From assembly GCA_010094025.1 (NCBI GenBank), contig ML991801.1:268335-332334 (forward strand): a DNA stretch of 64,000 bases. Direction: 5' to 3'. The translations under genes were made by a program, and so were the position numbers. The stretch comes from Viridothelium virens. Lineage: Eukaryota; Ascomycota; Dothideomycetes; Trypetheliales; Trypetheliaceae. Shown in pieces: positions 1 to 12,100 of this stretch (position 1 is the stretch's first letter; every line of letters starts with the position of its first letter). The notes under the pieces were generated by a model. It did not search any database. It was not told the origin of the DNA and saw only the letters and a list, made by a program, of their open reading frames with translations.

Positions 1-1402
1 TTTGCTAATGTCAATACCCCTGGGTCAGCAAATGGAACCGTGATTGCCGCACAATCGACTGTCAACCCGGATTATGCCTATAACTGGGTACGCGACTCTT
101 CTCTCACCATGGATGTTGTATACCAGCTTTACAATGCTGCCACGTCTGCAGGTGCCAAAGCTGCGTATGCGCAGGTTCTATTTGCGTATGCTGGAGCTCG
201 GGCAACGGAGCAAAACGATCCAAATTTGCAGACTGGTCTGGGCGAGCCTAAGTTCTTCCTCAATAACTCTATTTTCACCGGTCCTTGGGGTAGACCACAA
301 AATGATGGACCAGCCACTTCAGCGATCACTTTAATGGAATTTGCCAACGCGTATCTCAAAAACAATGGTTCCATGACCACCGTCCGCCAGCTGATCTACG
401 ACTCCAATACCTATCCAACTCAAGCGCCGGTACTAAAGGACCTTTTGTTTGTGGCCAATAATTGGTCATCTCCGACCTACGATCTTTGGGAAGAGGAGGA
501 ATCGACTCATTTCTATGATCGTCTGGTCCAACGCCGTGCCCTGGTGATGGGAGCGTCATTCGCCCAGTCCATGGATGATAGTGACACCAGTAGTACCTTG
601 TCCAGCGCTGCTTCTGCCCTTACAGATACACTTTCGGAGTTTTGGAATAAAGGTCGCCAGCTTATCCTCTATGAATATGGACCTGTATTGAACAACAAAG
701 TCTCGTACAAAGACATCGCGGTTGTCCTTGCAATTTTGCATGGTTACGCCGGAGACGATGTCTATTCATACACGAACGACCAGGTGCTCGTAAGCTCGTA
801 TCAAATTGCGACGAGCTTTCTTTCCGTCTTTCCGATCGCTAATGTTACTACCGATAGCAGCGGTCAGGTCCTTGGCATCCCAGTTGGGTAAGTAGTCAAA
901 TCCTTTCCCGGTAATTACGCACTTTTAGGCTCACTCGAATGTTAGGCGTTACCCAGAAGATGTGTACAATGGTACCGGTACCTCCCTCGGTAATCCTTGG
1001 TATCTTACGACCGCCGCCATGGCCGAGTTTTTGTATCGCACAGCCGCCAGCTACAACACGTCAGGTTCCATTGCCGTCACCAACACCTCCCTACCCTTCT
1101 GGTCATACTTTGCACCAAACGCGAATGCCACCGCGGGGTCGACGTACAGCAGCTCAACCGCTACGTACGGTAGTCTGATCGCGAGCTTGGAGGGTTGGGC
1201 CGATGCGTTCGTGCGCCGTATCAAGTATCACACTCCAGCAGGAGGTCATCTATCTGAAGAGTTCAATCGTAACACTGGAGTTGCGCAAGGAGCGGCGGAT
1301 TTGACATGGAGCTACGCGAGTCTGTTGACGACAGCATTTGCAAGGGCAGAACTGACAGGTGATGCGACCTATATTCGTACTCTGGCGAATACGGGAATAT
1401 AA
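1..1402 (+). CDS. Glucoamylase, GH15 (5' end outside window)
   Basis: Exo-acting glucan 1,4-alpha-glucosidase that releases glucose from starch ends; secreted in other fungi. The reading frame is open from base 1, so the signal peptide and a few dozen N-terminal residues lie off the left edge. Two exons, 1-887 and 946-1402, are joined by a 58-nt GT-AG intron; splicing restores the family block GRYPEDVYNGTG. Family marks include NPDYAYNWVRDSSLT near the start, the WEE acid region (YDLWEEEE, where family enzymes carry the catalytic acid) and HLSEEF followed by DLTWSYASLLT (catalytic base region). The protein stops right after the catalytic (alpha/alpha)6 domain at TYIRTLANTGI; no linker or CBM20 starch-binding domain follows before the stop. 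Family assignment is firm; that it is a raw-starch-poor enzyme is inference from the missing CBM20. Confidence 0.95.
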
Positions 1403-1612
1403 CGGTTGGTAAGGTGACCATCAATGTCTTGAATAGATCATAATGATATCTATAATACATACATTAGCGTTGTAATCCCTATTCCCGAGCGCAGACTCCT
1501 CCCAATGCCTGACGCTGCACGACTCCCCATCCCATGACATAATCGCAAACCTCGTATTCATATCTCTTAACAAAACGCTTTGGCCATAGCTCCATATTAC
1601 TCAACAACACAG

Positions 1613-2764
1613 CTAAGTAGAAGCATCAAAATTCTGATATACGCAACTGCACTCATCTGCCTCCTCCACCTCCTCAGATTCCACCGAAACCCTTTCCCCA
1701 ACCGCCCCATTTACCAGCCGATAGCAGTCAGGTACTCCTTGCTCACCAGTCGCCAATTGCTGCACCTGCACTGCAAACGGCCACGGCGTGTAGCTCGCGC
1801 CTGCCCCTCCCCCGAAACCCGCACCCGCGCCACCCGCTCCTCCCTGTCCTTGCCCGGCACCAGGATACGTCGCGTTCATGCGCGTGTACAACTCCGCACT
1901 CAGTACCGTCCCATTATAAAAACACGTCGTCGCACCTCCATCACTCGTGATTGGCGATGATGGCGAGACCTGCTTCGGCAGCGTAAAGTTCAGCGCGTAC
2001 CTTTCCGTCGCCTGCCCCGCGTCGAGGAGGGTCAGCGGCTCCGAGGAGAAGGATATCGCAAACGGATTTGACGGAGCCGAGACGCTGTGGTTCGAGGGAG
2101 AGGAAGAGCCGATGGCCCAGTTGAAGGTCGCCAGCGAAGAGGCGGCGTTGGCGGAGTAGGTTGCGTAGGGGAAGCAGGTCCAGGTGGCGGGGTTGGCGCT
2201 GCAGTTGGTTTGCACGGTGGTGAGGTAGGTTTCTAGAGAGTAGATGCCTTGTGGGAAGGAAGGGGAAGAAGGGGGCACACCGTTCGTGCTGGGGACGGCG
2301 CTGCTGCTGCCGGCAGGAGGGGAGGAGGAGTCGGAGGCAGGAGTCGCGGTGGAAGAGGTGTGCGTTTTGCGCGTTAGGCCAAGGCCGAGACCTAGGCCTA
2401 AAGCGAGGAGGGTAAGGACGAGAAGGAGAAGGAGAAGGGCGAGTCGCTTCCAGCCTCCTCTCCGAGCGATATGTCTGTTTTCTGCGAGGCCTTTTTGCGC
2501 TTCCTTTTCGGAGGAGGGGCTTGTTGCCTCTGAGCCGGAGCTGCCCTTGTCGATGCTCTTACGCAGCGGGCTCTCTGCTGCCAGGAACTTCATGTGGAAT
2601 GGGTTTCGAGAAGGAGCCGCTTGTTGAGGCGCATTGCCGTTTTCCATGATGGTCGAAAGCCGCTTTCCAGCCGACGAGAGTATTCTTCTTGGCGGCGGCT
2701 GTCCCATTGGTTTGGGCCTTGAAGACTTGAAGACGAGAGACTCGAAGTTGCTGCTTGGTGCCAT
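1613..2764 (-). CDS. Type II single-pass membrane protein, unknown function
   Basis: 383 residues, single exon, start ATG at 2764. I do not recognise the family. Residues 1-107 are basic and Ser/Pro-rich and predicted cytosolic. A Leu/Gly-rich hydrophobic stretch at about 108-130, preceded by KR and followed by TRK, is a clear membrane anchor. The rest is outside: a Ser/Pro linker, then a roughly 220-residue domain with several N-x-S/T sites and four to six cysteines, including a C-terminal ECSCVYQNF segment. This layout is common for anchored extracellular or wall-facing proteins of Pezizomycotina. It converges on the glucoamylase gene (210 bp between stops) and diverges from the Clr2-like gene. 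Confidence 0.75.
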   Translation of the reverse strand: MAPSSNFESLVFKSSRPKPMGQPPPRRILSSAGKRLSTIMENGNAPQQAAPSRNPFHMKFLAAESPLRKSIDKGSSGSEATSPSSEKEAQKGLAENRHIARRGGWKRLALLLLLLVLTLLALGLGLGLGLTRKTHTSSTATPASDSSSPPAGSSSAVPSTNGVPPSSPSFPQGIYSLETYLTTVQTNCSANPATWTCFPYATYSANAASSLATFNWAIGSSSPSNHSVSAPSNPFAISFSSEPLTLLDAGQATERYALNFTLPKQVSPSSPITSDGGATTCFYNGTVLSAELYTRMNATYPGAGQGQGGAGGAGAGFGGGAGASYTPWPFAVQVQQLATGEQGVPDCYRLVNGAVGERVSVESEEVEEADECSCVYQNFDAST

Positions 2765-3817
2765 CTTGATTGGATTAACTCAATATCAATTGCTCTAATC
2801 AGCACGCAGAGGCCCGAGAATCGACCAACTCTTGAAGTAGCTGGCCGCGACGTGTGGTGGTCTCATAGCATTCTGATTGTGCCGTTCGGAGCAGGACAGT
2901 CTCGCGAGTGGACAAAGAGATCGATGTCAGAGCCCACTGCCTTGGCGCCCAAGGTGGTACAAAGGAAATAGGGAATTGGTCTCGTCTCTCAGGTCAGGAA
3001 CAAACAAGCATGACACAAGGTGCATTAAGCGATCAAGAAACTCCAGGATGTAGAGAGAGGAGAAGGTAGAGGGGCCGGCGATGAGAGACAGGTTGGATAA
3101 GGTCGGCAAGAGCCATGTGGAATTGATAGCTGGTGAATTGCCTGTTTGAGGCTGAATGCGGCGCCACGAATGACAATTTATCGTGACGGTCGTCCCAGCG
3201 TGGAAAAGTGCAAACAAGTCGGTGCAAGTGATAGTCGATCGGCGGCGCTCCGATCATGCAGACGAAGCCATCACCGCCATGATCACCAATCATCGCCAAT
3301 CAGTGCCAATCATCTTCCGCCCTCGCTTGAACACTTCCGAGCCGTCTTTGAACCCTCGCTCTCGCCATCACCATCGTCATATTAGCAGTGATGATTGGCT
3401 GTGAAAAGCTCGAGGAACCTCGAAGACTTCTCTTACTTTCACACAACTAATACGTCTTATCTCCACGGAACAGATGCAAACTTCAAGGAAGCGTTTGGGT
3501 GCAAACCACAAGTAAATCACTAGATTGCTTCTAGTACCCAACTCACCCCTTCCCTTTTCTTGACATTATCCGCCGGGAGTGTGTGTTCATGAAAATCCTT
3601 CGAAAGCTCCTCGCGGCCCATCGCATTCCACGAGAACCCTAACATTCACCACTATGCTGAAGTGGTGCAGTCATGCAAACTTTCTACATTCACTTCTTGC
3701 AAGCAGAATTTCTTATCTGTCGCATGATGAGTGCCACTCTGCTCCTTCGAGTTGGCTGCATTCCTTGGCTCCTGTCAACTTCTGAGAGTCTACAAAAGCT
3801 ATCGCGCTTGCACAACC
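2765..3817. other. Divergent intergenic region
   Basis: About 1.05 kb between two divergently transcribed genes. Small ORFs on both strands show no family signature. It holds a helically phased CCAAT cluster, listed separately. Confidence 0.6.
3286..3310 (+). promoter_or_regulatory. Triple CCAAT box, 10-bp phased
   Basis: CCAAT occurs at 3286-3290, 3296-3300 and 3306-3310, exactly 10 bp apart, with an inverted copy (ATTGG) at 3394-3398. CCAAT is the core bound by the fungal HAP/CBC complex. The same-face spacing in a divergent promoter is seen directly; function is inferred. Confidence 0.4.
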
Positions 3818-5935
3818 ATGTCTCTCAACCAGACGCAAGTCGTTACCATTGACACTTTTTCCGATGGAGATTCAACCCACGTGCCGAATTCCACATTGCA
3901 CTGGAAGGCAGACGCTACGCTCTATCTCGAGAAGATTGCTGCTTTATGGATGCACCATAGAGGTGAAGCTGTCACTGGAGTCCGATACATACTCAATCGA
4001 CTTCCTGACGGTTACACTCTGTGGGCAAAGCGCAGGTCCACCTCAGAAAAGATCATCGACAAGTGGCTATTCGGACATCCAAGCCACAAATACTTCGACT
4101 CTCCCAATAGATTTTTCCCGCATTTTCTGCATTTAATGGATCATGGCACAAATGCAGGGTGTCCATGCACAGTATGTGGAGCCAAAGGTAGCAAAATTCC
4201 CCCTGTAGGAGGAAATCGACTTCCCAGTATACCCATTATCGGAGCCAAGCCAAGGGGTCGACCTCCCACCAAAGAGCCCCCTCCGCCGCTGGATGCTGAA
4301 GGCACGCCAGATATCTATCGATCGTTAATTAACAAACTTCAACGAGACAGACAGATCGATGTCTCGATTGAGGAGCACATGTCGTTAGACTGGCGAGTCG
4401 AGAGCGAGCATCTCCAAGAAATGCTTGAGAAACTCCCCACTCAGCCATCATGGATACCTAGACTGGGGGAGCTCGTTCTCTTTGTTCGCCATCTTGACAA
4501 GCATGATATGATCCAACGTGATCCAAGTGGGGTATTCAAGATCTTTAAGCAGGACCAGAAACAATGGGAGGGCTTTCCGCTGTGGGAAGCAGGTGTCATT
4601 ACACAAGTCGCACAAGAGGAGCTACAAATGCAGGAATTGATACGACAGTCCAATAAAGACTACCAAGTTAACTACGCTGGTTTCAGAGTCGAGCCGATCT
4701 CAGATCCGAATAGCAAGGACAAACCATTCTCTCGGCAATACAAATACGTACCGCTGCATCACATTAGACCCTTCGCATTCTGGACAGAAATCCTGCATGG
4801 CACGCCTCAGGAGAAAATACATGAGACGGTCCAAAACGCCAAAACTCTCGCTTCTTCTCTCACGCTTCTTAGCAAACATCGTTTCCGGGGCACATGGCCT
4901 TCATCCGACATCTTCTGCAAAGGTCTCTACTTAGGTTCTGAACTAGTAGTCGTTGGTGATACTATACGCCTTTTGCCAATACTCGACACAGCGAAAGTAA
5001 CAGACATTTTGAAGATCACTGCAATCAAACTCAAGTTCTCGGATCTCCACCAAGCAAGCCATGACGACCAGAGTGATGGCCATCCATACAATAGTAGAGT
5101 CATTGTCACTGGCAAAGCTTACACCATAGACGTGAAAAAAGCATCACCGGGTGCGCAGCCCGTCAGGCCAAGCTTTGGTTTGATACCAGCCGGCATTCAC
5201 GGTTTTGGGAAATGGTATCCGATGCATGCTGGCGATCAATCAATGCAGATAACTTTCAACAGCATCCTTGGTCGTTGCTACGACAGCAAAGCTCTACAAC
5301 TCTGGTTTTCATCCTTGGAGCCCACTGCCAACGAAATCGTCAAGCAGTCAATGGAACTTTCTTCGGGTCTTCAGGGAACCTTGGAGGCAAGAAGCCATGC
5401 TCGAAAACGCGACAAGCGACTATCGAGGGAGGGACGAAAGTGGCTGTGGACGGATACTAGGGCCGAGGCGTTGGACGTGGAGAGCTTGAACGGCATTGAG
5501 ACCTCGAAACATGACGAAAATAGGAATCCCAGAAGATGGGTGAGGTATATCAAAGAATTGGATGGCATTGCGGGCCCTGAAGACAAGGCAGCTCTAAAGA
5601 GAGACGCAGAGAAGCGGAAGAGATCGATTGGCGGTCTGGCAAGTCAAAGTAGCTTCGTCCAGAGCGCATTGGCCCCCGTCAGTGGAACCACGTCAGAAGA
5701 GGCAGATGAAGGGGCTGGGGAAGAGGACGATGTTATCGAGAGAGCTAGCAAGAGAAGTAGGAATGCGGTCGTGGAGAGAGGGAATCGGAGCATCGATGCT
5801 CCCCAGCTTCGAGGGGAGAGGGCGGAATTTGTTGACGAGGAGACCGATAGCGTGATTGAAGTGCAAGAAAGCGAAGAAGACGAGGAAAGCGATGAAGTTG
5901 ATGATCTGATGATGCTGGATAGATTTCAATCCTGA
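3818..5935 (+). CDS. Clr2-like heterochromatin silencing protein
   Basis: 705 residues, single exon, ATG at 3818 (the frame is open further upstream but has no ATG there). The N-terminal block matches the cryptic loci regulator 2 N-terminal domain: YILNRLPDGYTLW, then a GHPSHKYFDSP..FFPHF segment and a zinc-type CPCTVCG cluster at about residue 115. A long central region with RLGELVLFVRH and a TILHGTPQEKIH-like helix fits the Clr2 transcription-silencing domain. The C-terminus is acidic and low complexity, with basic patches (KRSRNAV) suggestive of nuclear import. In fission yeast Clr2 belongs to the SHREC histone deacetylase/remodelling complex; the same chromatin role here is inferred. Family assignment rests on the N-terminal motif set. 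Confidence 0.85.
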   Translation: MSLNQTQVVTIDTFSDGDSTHVPNSTLHWKADATLYLEKIAALWMHHRGEAVTGVRYILNRLPDGYTLWAKRRSTSEKIIDKWLFGHPSHKYFDSPNRFFPHFLHLMDHGTNAGCPCTVCGAKGSKIPPVGGNRLPSIPIIGAKPRGRPPTKEPPPPLDAEGTPDIYRSLINKLQRDRQIDVSIEEHMSLDWRVESEHLQEMLEKLPTQPSWIPRLGELVLFVRHLDKHDMIQRDPSGVFKIFKQDQKQWEGFPLWEAGVITQVAQEELQMQELIRQSNKDYQVNYAGFRVEPISDPNSKDKPFSRQYKYVPLHHIRPFAFWTEILHGTPQEKIHETVQNAKTLASSLTLLSKHRFRGTWPSSDIFCKGLYLGSELVVVGDTIRLLPILDTAKVTDILKITAIKLKFSDLHQASHDDQSDGHPYNSRVIVTGKAYTIDVKKASPGAQPVRPSFGLIPAGIHGFGKWYPMHAGDQSMQITFNSILGRCYDSKALQLWFSSLEPTANEIVKQSMELSSGLQGTLEARSHARKRDKRLSREGRKWLWTDTRAEALDVESLNGIETSKHDENRNPRRWVRYIKELDGIAGPEDKAALKRDAEKRKRSIGGLASQSSFVQSALAPVSGTTSEEADEGAGEEDDVIERASKRSRNAVVERGNRSIDAPQLRGERAEFVDEETDSVIEVQESEEDEESDEVDDLMMLDRFQS

Positions 5936-6785
5936 GAGTAGGGGAGAAGTCATTTCCGTGGCTAGCTTAGGTGGACAATGGATCGACATGAGATGTAGAT
6001 TTAGGTTGGGCTTCTATGGCTATTTTTGACCCATGACAAGTATGCAACGCTGAGGCTGTGAAACATTGGTGTCAACACAATCAATTCTGCATACTTAGGT
6101 ATTTAGTTCAGGGAATACATTCGGAAGGGTGATACCTTTACAGCGGCGATCCGGGCGCACGGCAAGGCATAAGCGGCTCACCGGCTTCAGCAACAGTAGC
6201 ATTGCGATAGACCGGGAAGTTGCAGTTTGTCGCTCAATCGTCTCATCGCAAATGCGCATGTGACCGTCGATGGATAGCATTTGAAAAAGGTGCATTCGCA
6301 AAGGCCATGCTACGCCACCTGGACAAAAAGTTGGCCCAATGGTGTTGTTGAAGGATGGGACGGTCTCGACCGGTCGGACCCGGAGATGGCGACCGTGCAC
6401 CAAGTCTAGATTCTCACATCAGTGATCCCCATAAGGAAATTCATTCTTACCATGCCACCTCATTTGTTGATCGAGATGATCATCGACCTTTCTACCCCGA
6501 AACACCATGCCTTCCATCTCTCGGTTCGCCGGTGCATCGGAAATCTAGGAAAGATCCATCGTCCATGCCGCTCTTTTTGGTCCTGGTCCAGACCTCTCAA
6601 CCCCCTCGTGCAATCCTCTCCCCTGTCAATATGGCCTGCGGGCCAGTCTATGTCTCACGCACGCGTACGTACGATGGCAGCAGCTATGGCTGCGGTCTTG
6701 CTCCTGGCATGCTGTTGCGTGGAAGGGACGTCTCTTGAAATCTTTTATGGAACTTGAGAGGGCGACAAGAGGAACAACAGCAACA
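5936..6785. other. Intergenic, no gene seen
   Basis: 850 bp between two plus-strand genes. Only short overlapping ORFs without family features; presumably terminator plus promoter of the SAM/HMG gene. Confidence 0.5.
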
Positions 6786-7700
6786 ATGTCATTAGATACT
6801 ATTCTCGCCGAGCTCAACCTAAGTCAGTACCTGCAGATCCTTCTTGATAACGGCTTCGACACGTGGGATGTTGTCCAAGACATCACTGAAGAAGATCTCC
6901 GCCAACTTGGCTTCAAGTTGGGCCACCGCCGCATTCTCCAGAGAGCTATAGCCGAGAGTCCCATCTGTGACTCCAACTCTCGATCCTCGACGCCGCTTTC
7001 TCGAGGAAGCTACATCTCGCACTCCCCCAAATCTAGCGTAGGAAGCATCACAAAGAGAAGGTATCGAAGACACCCGCGAGCCGACCCGCACGCTCCCAAA
7101 CGCCCTAAGACAGCCTACGTTATGTTCGCCGACCATTTACGGACAGACCCAGTCATCTCCTCACTATCGTTTATCGAAATCTCCCGAGTGGTGGGAATGA
7201 GATGGCAGGCGATGCCACGCGAAGAAAAATTTCTCTGGGACATCCGAGCAGCACGAGCAATGCAGTTCTATACCGAAACGATGCAGCAATATAGGAGGAC
7301 GGATACGTTCCGAGAACACCAGAGATACCTCGAGGAGTTCCGGCGCAGGTATGAAGCCTCGCCCTCTATCGAGGGCTGCGATTCGGCGCTACCCCCGCAG
7401 AGACCGTCTCTGGAAGCTTTGAAGGGGCAATCGAGCTCCTCTGGCTCATCACATTCTATGCGAATGGAGCACAGCGATGACAGCGCACGACTGGCTAGCC
7501 CTGACGGATCGGAAATCACTGAATATGACTCAGCGGAAGTGCAGAACATTGGCGAGAGCGAGATCCGAAGAGGGGCAAGAAGCAGTATTCATGCTCTTTT
7601 GCAAGCTGCTGAAGAGAGTGAACGCATGGAAAGCGCCAGGAATATAGCTGAAGACTTTAGACATGGCGGGGAAAGACGGAGAGTGCACTTATATAACTAA
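6786..7700 (+). CDS. SAM domain plus HMG-box protein
   Basis: 304 residues from ATG 6786, which has a good CAACAATG context; an in-frame ATG at 6747 would add 13 residues. Residues about 1-58 form a SAM domain (LNLSQYLQILLDNGFDTWD, then LRQLGFKLGHRRILQRAI), a helical protein- or RNA-interaction module. After a Ser/Arg linker comes an HMG box at about 100-180: APKRPKTAYVMFADHLR, ISRVVGMRWQAMPREEKFLWD and a basic third helix. This SAM-HMG order is known in filamentous fungi. The protein probably binds DNA and partners in the nucleus (or, for some fungal HMG proteins, mitochondria); I cannot tell which. The C-terminus is polar and disordered. Confidence 0.85.
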   Translation: MSLDTILAELNLSQYLQILLDNGFDTWDVVQDITEEDLRQLGFKLGHRRILQRAIAESPICDSNSRSSTPLSRGSYISHSPKSSVGSITKRRYRRHPRADPHAPKRPKTAYVMFADHLRTDPVISSLSFIEISRVVGMRWQAMPREEKFLWDIRAARAMQFYTETMQQYRRTDTFREHQRYLEEFRRRYEASPSIEGCDSALPPQRPSLEALKGQSSSSGSSHSMRMEHSDDSARLASPDGSEITEYDSAEVQNIGESEIRRGARSSIHALLQAAEESERMESARNIAEDFRHGGERRRVHLYN

Positions 7701-9103
7701 ACCATTTGGCCGTCCCCATATTCGGAGTATCTGGAGAGGGGCCAAGGCGAAATGGGAAAGGGCGACTTAGAAGGGTAGACCATGTTGCGGGAGTGGATAG
7801 ATGTGACCATCTCTGATGAGTGAACGGCTTTGCTCAGGCGTAGACGGGACCGTGCTCTTCCACCACAGGAGTTCGATTGGTCTTCACTACCATTGATTCC
7901 CATGCCGTTATTTTTTTTTTCTCTCTCTTTTTGGCGTAACTTCATGGTTAGGGAAAACGTGGTTATAGTATCTCATGACCTTCTCATTGCGGCTTGGGGC
8001 TTCATCCCATTGAATCTTGCATACCGACCACCCAACAACAAATTTAATTGGATATCTGTCTGTTGACTCCATAGATTCTGTGTGATTTTATCCTGTTAAC
8101 CGACGAACTTACAGCAACCGTCCGTGTCATTGCACAGTGGCCGAGCCTGGCGCTGCCTGCCATAATTCCTAGCCAATGAATTGGAGCAGGGCGAGGTACA
8201 AGCTTTGCACCCATCATCAATCCTTGGCTGGCGATTGCTGTCGTGCTGTCGTGCTCCGCCAGCCTTAAGCACCAAGACAGATCTGCGTATGCCGAGAAGA
8301 AAAGAAAAGGGCGCTAGAAGGCTCGAAAGGGGACAGTCCACGTCGCAGACCGATAGTGGAACGGTAGGAAGATGGGGCGCCAGCATGGATTATCCTGCAA
8401 GGCCATCAATTCGTCAATTCCTACCGTATCGTGCGTCTCCCACCCCGTCATCCCCTTCTCCACACCCCACGACGAAAACTTGTCGCTCGGCCATGTGGAA
8501 AGTGCCTGAGCACCGCGGCTAGGTATGGCGGTATCCAGACACCGCAGAAGTCGTCGCTTATGTCTCGGCCTTTCATTGAGACGACGATGTTCCCACCTTT
8601 GGCAGCCCAGTAGAAGATCCACGCCCATACTTTAGTCACCAAGCCAATGGTTCAATGGTCGTTCCCTCATCATGCATGGCTGCAGCTCAATTTGACCGAC
8701 GACGCATCATTCGGGACGGCTCCGCCCGTTGGTCGGCCCATCGTGATACTCAACGAATCGTCTTACTGCACTTGACGTGGCTCCAATTGCTGCTGGTAGG
8801 GTCAGATTCCTTGCTCTGTGGTTCGGTGCAACTTCTACTAAGCGATGATTTGGTCTCTGACGTTTCGTATCTTTTCTTGTCAATCTGCAATTTCACTTTC
8901 CTAGTCACCTTCCGACCCTAATCGCTCTCTCTTTGGGTTATGCTTGCCATGATTGACATGCAATGACTTTCTATTCGTTACACCACTTCGCCCCTCACCT
9001 TCTCGATACAGCACCTGCTCACCTGCGCGATGAATACAAAACTCCCGTGGCTTTCCAAGCGTGATCGTCCTCGTGCCACCGCAGTGTTTCCCCGGTGTCA
9101 GCC
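7701..9103. other. Intergenic, no supported gene
   Basis: 1.4 kb with several overlapping ORFs of 60-115 codons on both strands, none with motifs, good start context or splice support. I see nothing else in it. Confidence 0.5.
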
Positions 9104-12100
9104 ATGGCTAACCTCCAGCGATTTGGACAAGCCCAAATATCCTTTTCTCCGTGGCAGGATCCATTTTCATCCGCGCCTACTCCATACAGAGTGCTACGCC
9201 CGGGTCCGGCAGCAGATGCACAAACATACAAGAGAGTAGTGAGACCCATTTATCTATATCACTCTTCCGAGGACGAAGATGAAGACGAGGAGGAAGAGGA
9301 GCAGCCCGCTGAGCCTGTAGAGAAAGGCAAGCACGCGAAACTTCGGCTTCTCGTCGATTAAGAGCTAACAAGGTTCCTATGATCTAGCCGAGGAGCCACC
9401 CCAACCCTCAGAACCCGCTCCAGGAGCCGATGAGGCCCCGTCGCCGCCTGAAGAGCCTCCGGTAGCAGCTCCGGAAGAGAGTGCTCCGCCTCCACCCTCT
9501 GAACCAGAAGCCCACGCGACGGAAGAGAGCAGTCCACCTGCAGAGGCCACTTCGACCGACACTCCCCCACCAGAGGAAGGCGGAGAAGAAGCACTCCCTG
9601 CGGACCCCGCCCCTGCAGAAGCTCCGGAAGATACTGGAGAGCCTGAGGCTGCACCACCTCCAGAAGCAGAAGAACAGCCAGCGCCAAGCCCAGATGATGC
9701 TACTCCTCCACCTGCCGATGAAGCTCAACCCGAACCTGCGGAAGAACCCGCTGTTGAACCTATCCCAGACGAAGCCCCTCCTGAACCTGGAGAAGCAGAA
9801 CCTTCAGAGCCTCCTGCAGAAGATGCGGATCCAGGACCTCCACCAGAGGTTGAAGAGCCCGAGGCTCCGCCTGCAGATGCTCCTCCGCCTGAGGAGCCTG
9901 TTGCCGACGAACCACCCCAAGACAGCACACCCGGTCTTGATGCAGAGCCTGAACCAGCAGCAGACGCTCCTCCAGAGCCAGCAGGGGAAGCTGCTCCCGA
10001 ACCACCGAGTGAGGCTCCTTCCGAGCCAGTAGAGGAAGCTCCTCCTGAGCCAGCAGGAGATACTCCTTCTGAACCCCCAGCGCCGGACCCTGAACCGAGT
10101 CCTACGGCTGCGGACGGTGAGAAGAAAATCTCGTTTGCTCCTGGAACAAAAGAACCCAAGCCTAGCAAAGGGAGAATCAAACTCTTCGGGAAATCGAAGG
10201 GCAAGAAGAAGTCCAAAGGCAAAAATAAAGCGGAGCCTCCTGCTCCACCGCCGGCGCCTGCCGCCCCCGAACCTGAGCCCGAGCCCGAGCCTGCACCCGC
10301 ACCTGCGGAAGAAGTGGCGGAGACTGCCCCTGACTCAACTGCTGAGTCAGCTGCAGGTGGTGACACCGAAGCGGTTAGTGAAATGCATGGGTACTTCTGA
10401 TATGAGGTGATCTTGCTGACGGGTTTAAGGTCGATGCCGCTCCTGCCGAGATACCTCCTGGATCTGAAGCAGCCCCTGCTGATGACGCTCCGCCTGCAGA
10501 AGAACCCCACGCCGAAGATGCAGAAGCTTCTGCAGATTCGCATGAGGATGCCTCTGCTCCAGAAGCTGCAGAAGAGGCTGCAGGAGATGATCAGCCACCT
10601 ACGGGAGAAAAGCCGGAAGGTGACGGCAGCACGGCCGCGCCTGCTGGTGATGCTGACTCTGCATCACCTGCTCCTGAAGAAGCTGATGCTGCCAGTGAGG
10701 AGCCTACTCCTACAGAAGCACCCGCCGAAGAAGCTGTTGCTGCTGCTGAGGAGCCCATTCCAGCGAGTGATCCACCCTTAGAGGAGTCGAGCCCGGCGGA
10801 CAAAGCTCCCCCAGCAGAGGAAGCCCCGATAGAAGAAGCAGCGCCAGTCTATGAAGCTCCCCTGCCAGAAGATACTCCGGCAGCGGAAGATCCAGCTCCG
10901 GCTGAAGAACCAGCACCGGCAGAGGTAGCTGCTCCACCAGAGGCAGCTCCACCACCGGCGGAACCCGCTCCTCCACCTCCTGCTCCCGCACCTCCCGCTT
11001 CAGAGGCCGTTCCCGTCAGTGCACCACCACAGCCCCCCAAGAAGAAGAGTAAAAAGGGCAAGAGCAAAAGGAGAAATAGTGACAAGTTGCTCAGTGAGAA
11101 ATTAGTCGAAGTACAGGAGGCGCTCATCCGGCAACAGACCGAACTTCTCAGACTACAGGCAGAAGAGAAGCTCATGATGCAGAAGAATGAACGATATAAG
11201 TTGAAAAAGGAGTTTGAATCTGCAAGAGCAGGTAAGGAAATGGCAGCCCCTGCTCCAGCGCCTGTGCCGCTGCCTGTGTCCCTGCCTATATCTCCGCCAA
11301 TGTCTCCCTCCCCGCCTCCGGTGGAAGAAGAAACACCTGCACCAGAACCTCCTCCAGCAGAAGAGCCTGTTGCAGCCGAGGAGCCTGCACCTACAGCACC
11401 TGAGAAACTGGATACCGTGGAAGAGGAAGACGGTGCTGCTGAGGACGCCGCCCAGGACGAAGCTGCCGGTGGTGAAGCACCAGAGGAGCCAGCTCCTAAT
11501 GAAGCCAAAGAGTCGGAGTTACAAGAAGAGCCAAGTCCTCAAGAGCCAAGTCCTCCAGAGCCAAGTCCTCCAGAGCCAAGTTCTGGCGACGAAGCGACCA
11601 CGGAGGTTCCTACAGCCGAGGCAGAGGCAGAACAAGCCGGTACTGACAATGCTGAACCCGACAGTGGCGATGCGACAGAAGGAAAAGAACCTAGTGCACC
11701 AGCAGACGCACCCGCAGATGCTTCGGTAAACGCTCCAGGAGAAGTGGCTCCAGCTGCCGGCGAGGGTGAGGATTCAAAGCCTGAAGCTGTGGACGCGGCT
11801 GAGTCAGGTGAGGGCGATGACGGCGGAGAGAAAGCAGGTGAAGAGCCGGCTGCAGCTGCGGAAGGAGCTGAACCCACAGGCGAGCCAGCCGAGGAGACGG
11901 CGGAAGGTGGAGAAGAAGCTAATCCGGAAGACGCACCGAAAGAGGATGAGCCTGCACCCCCTGCAGAGGATGTAAAGCCATCGGAGGGAGAAGCACCTGC
12001 TGGAGAGGCCGGAGACCCCGCTGAGTTCGCCGAACCCGGCGAACCGGTAGCAGAAGCAGAAGCAGAAGCAGAAGCAGAAGCAGAGGCGGCGGCGGAGGCA

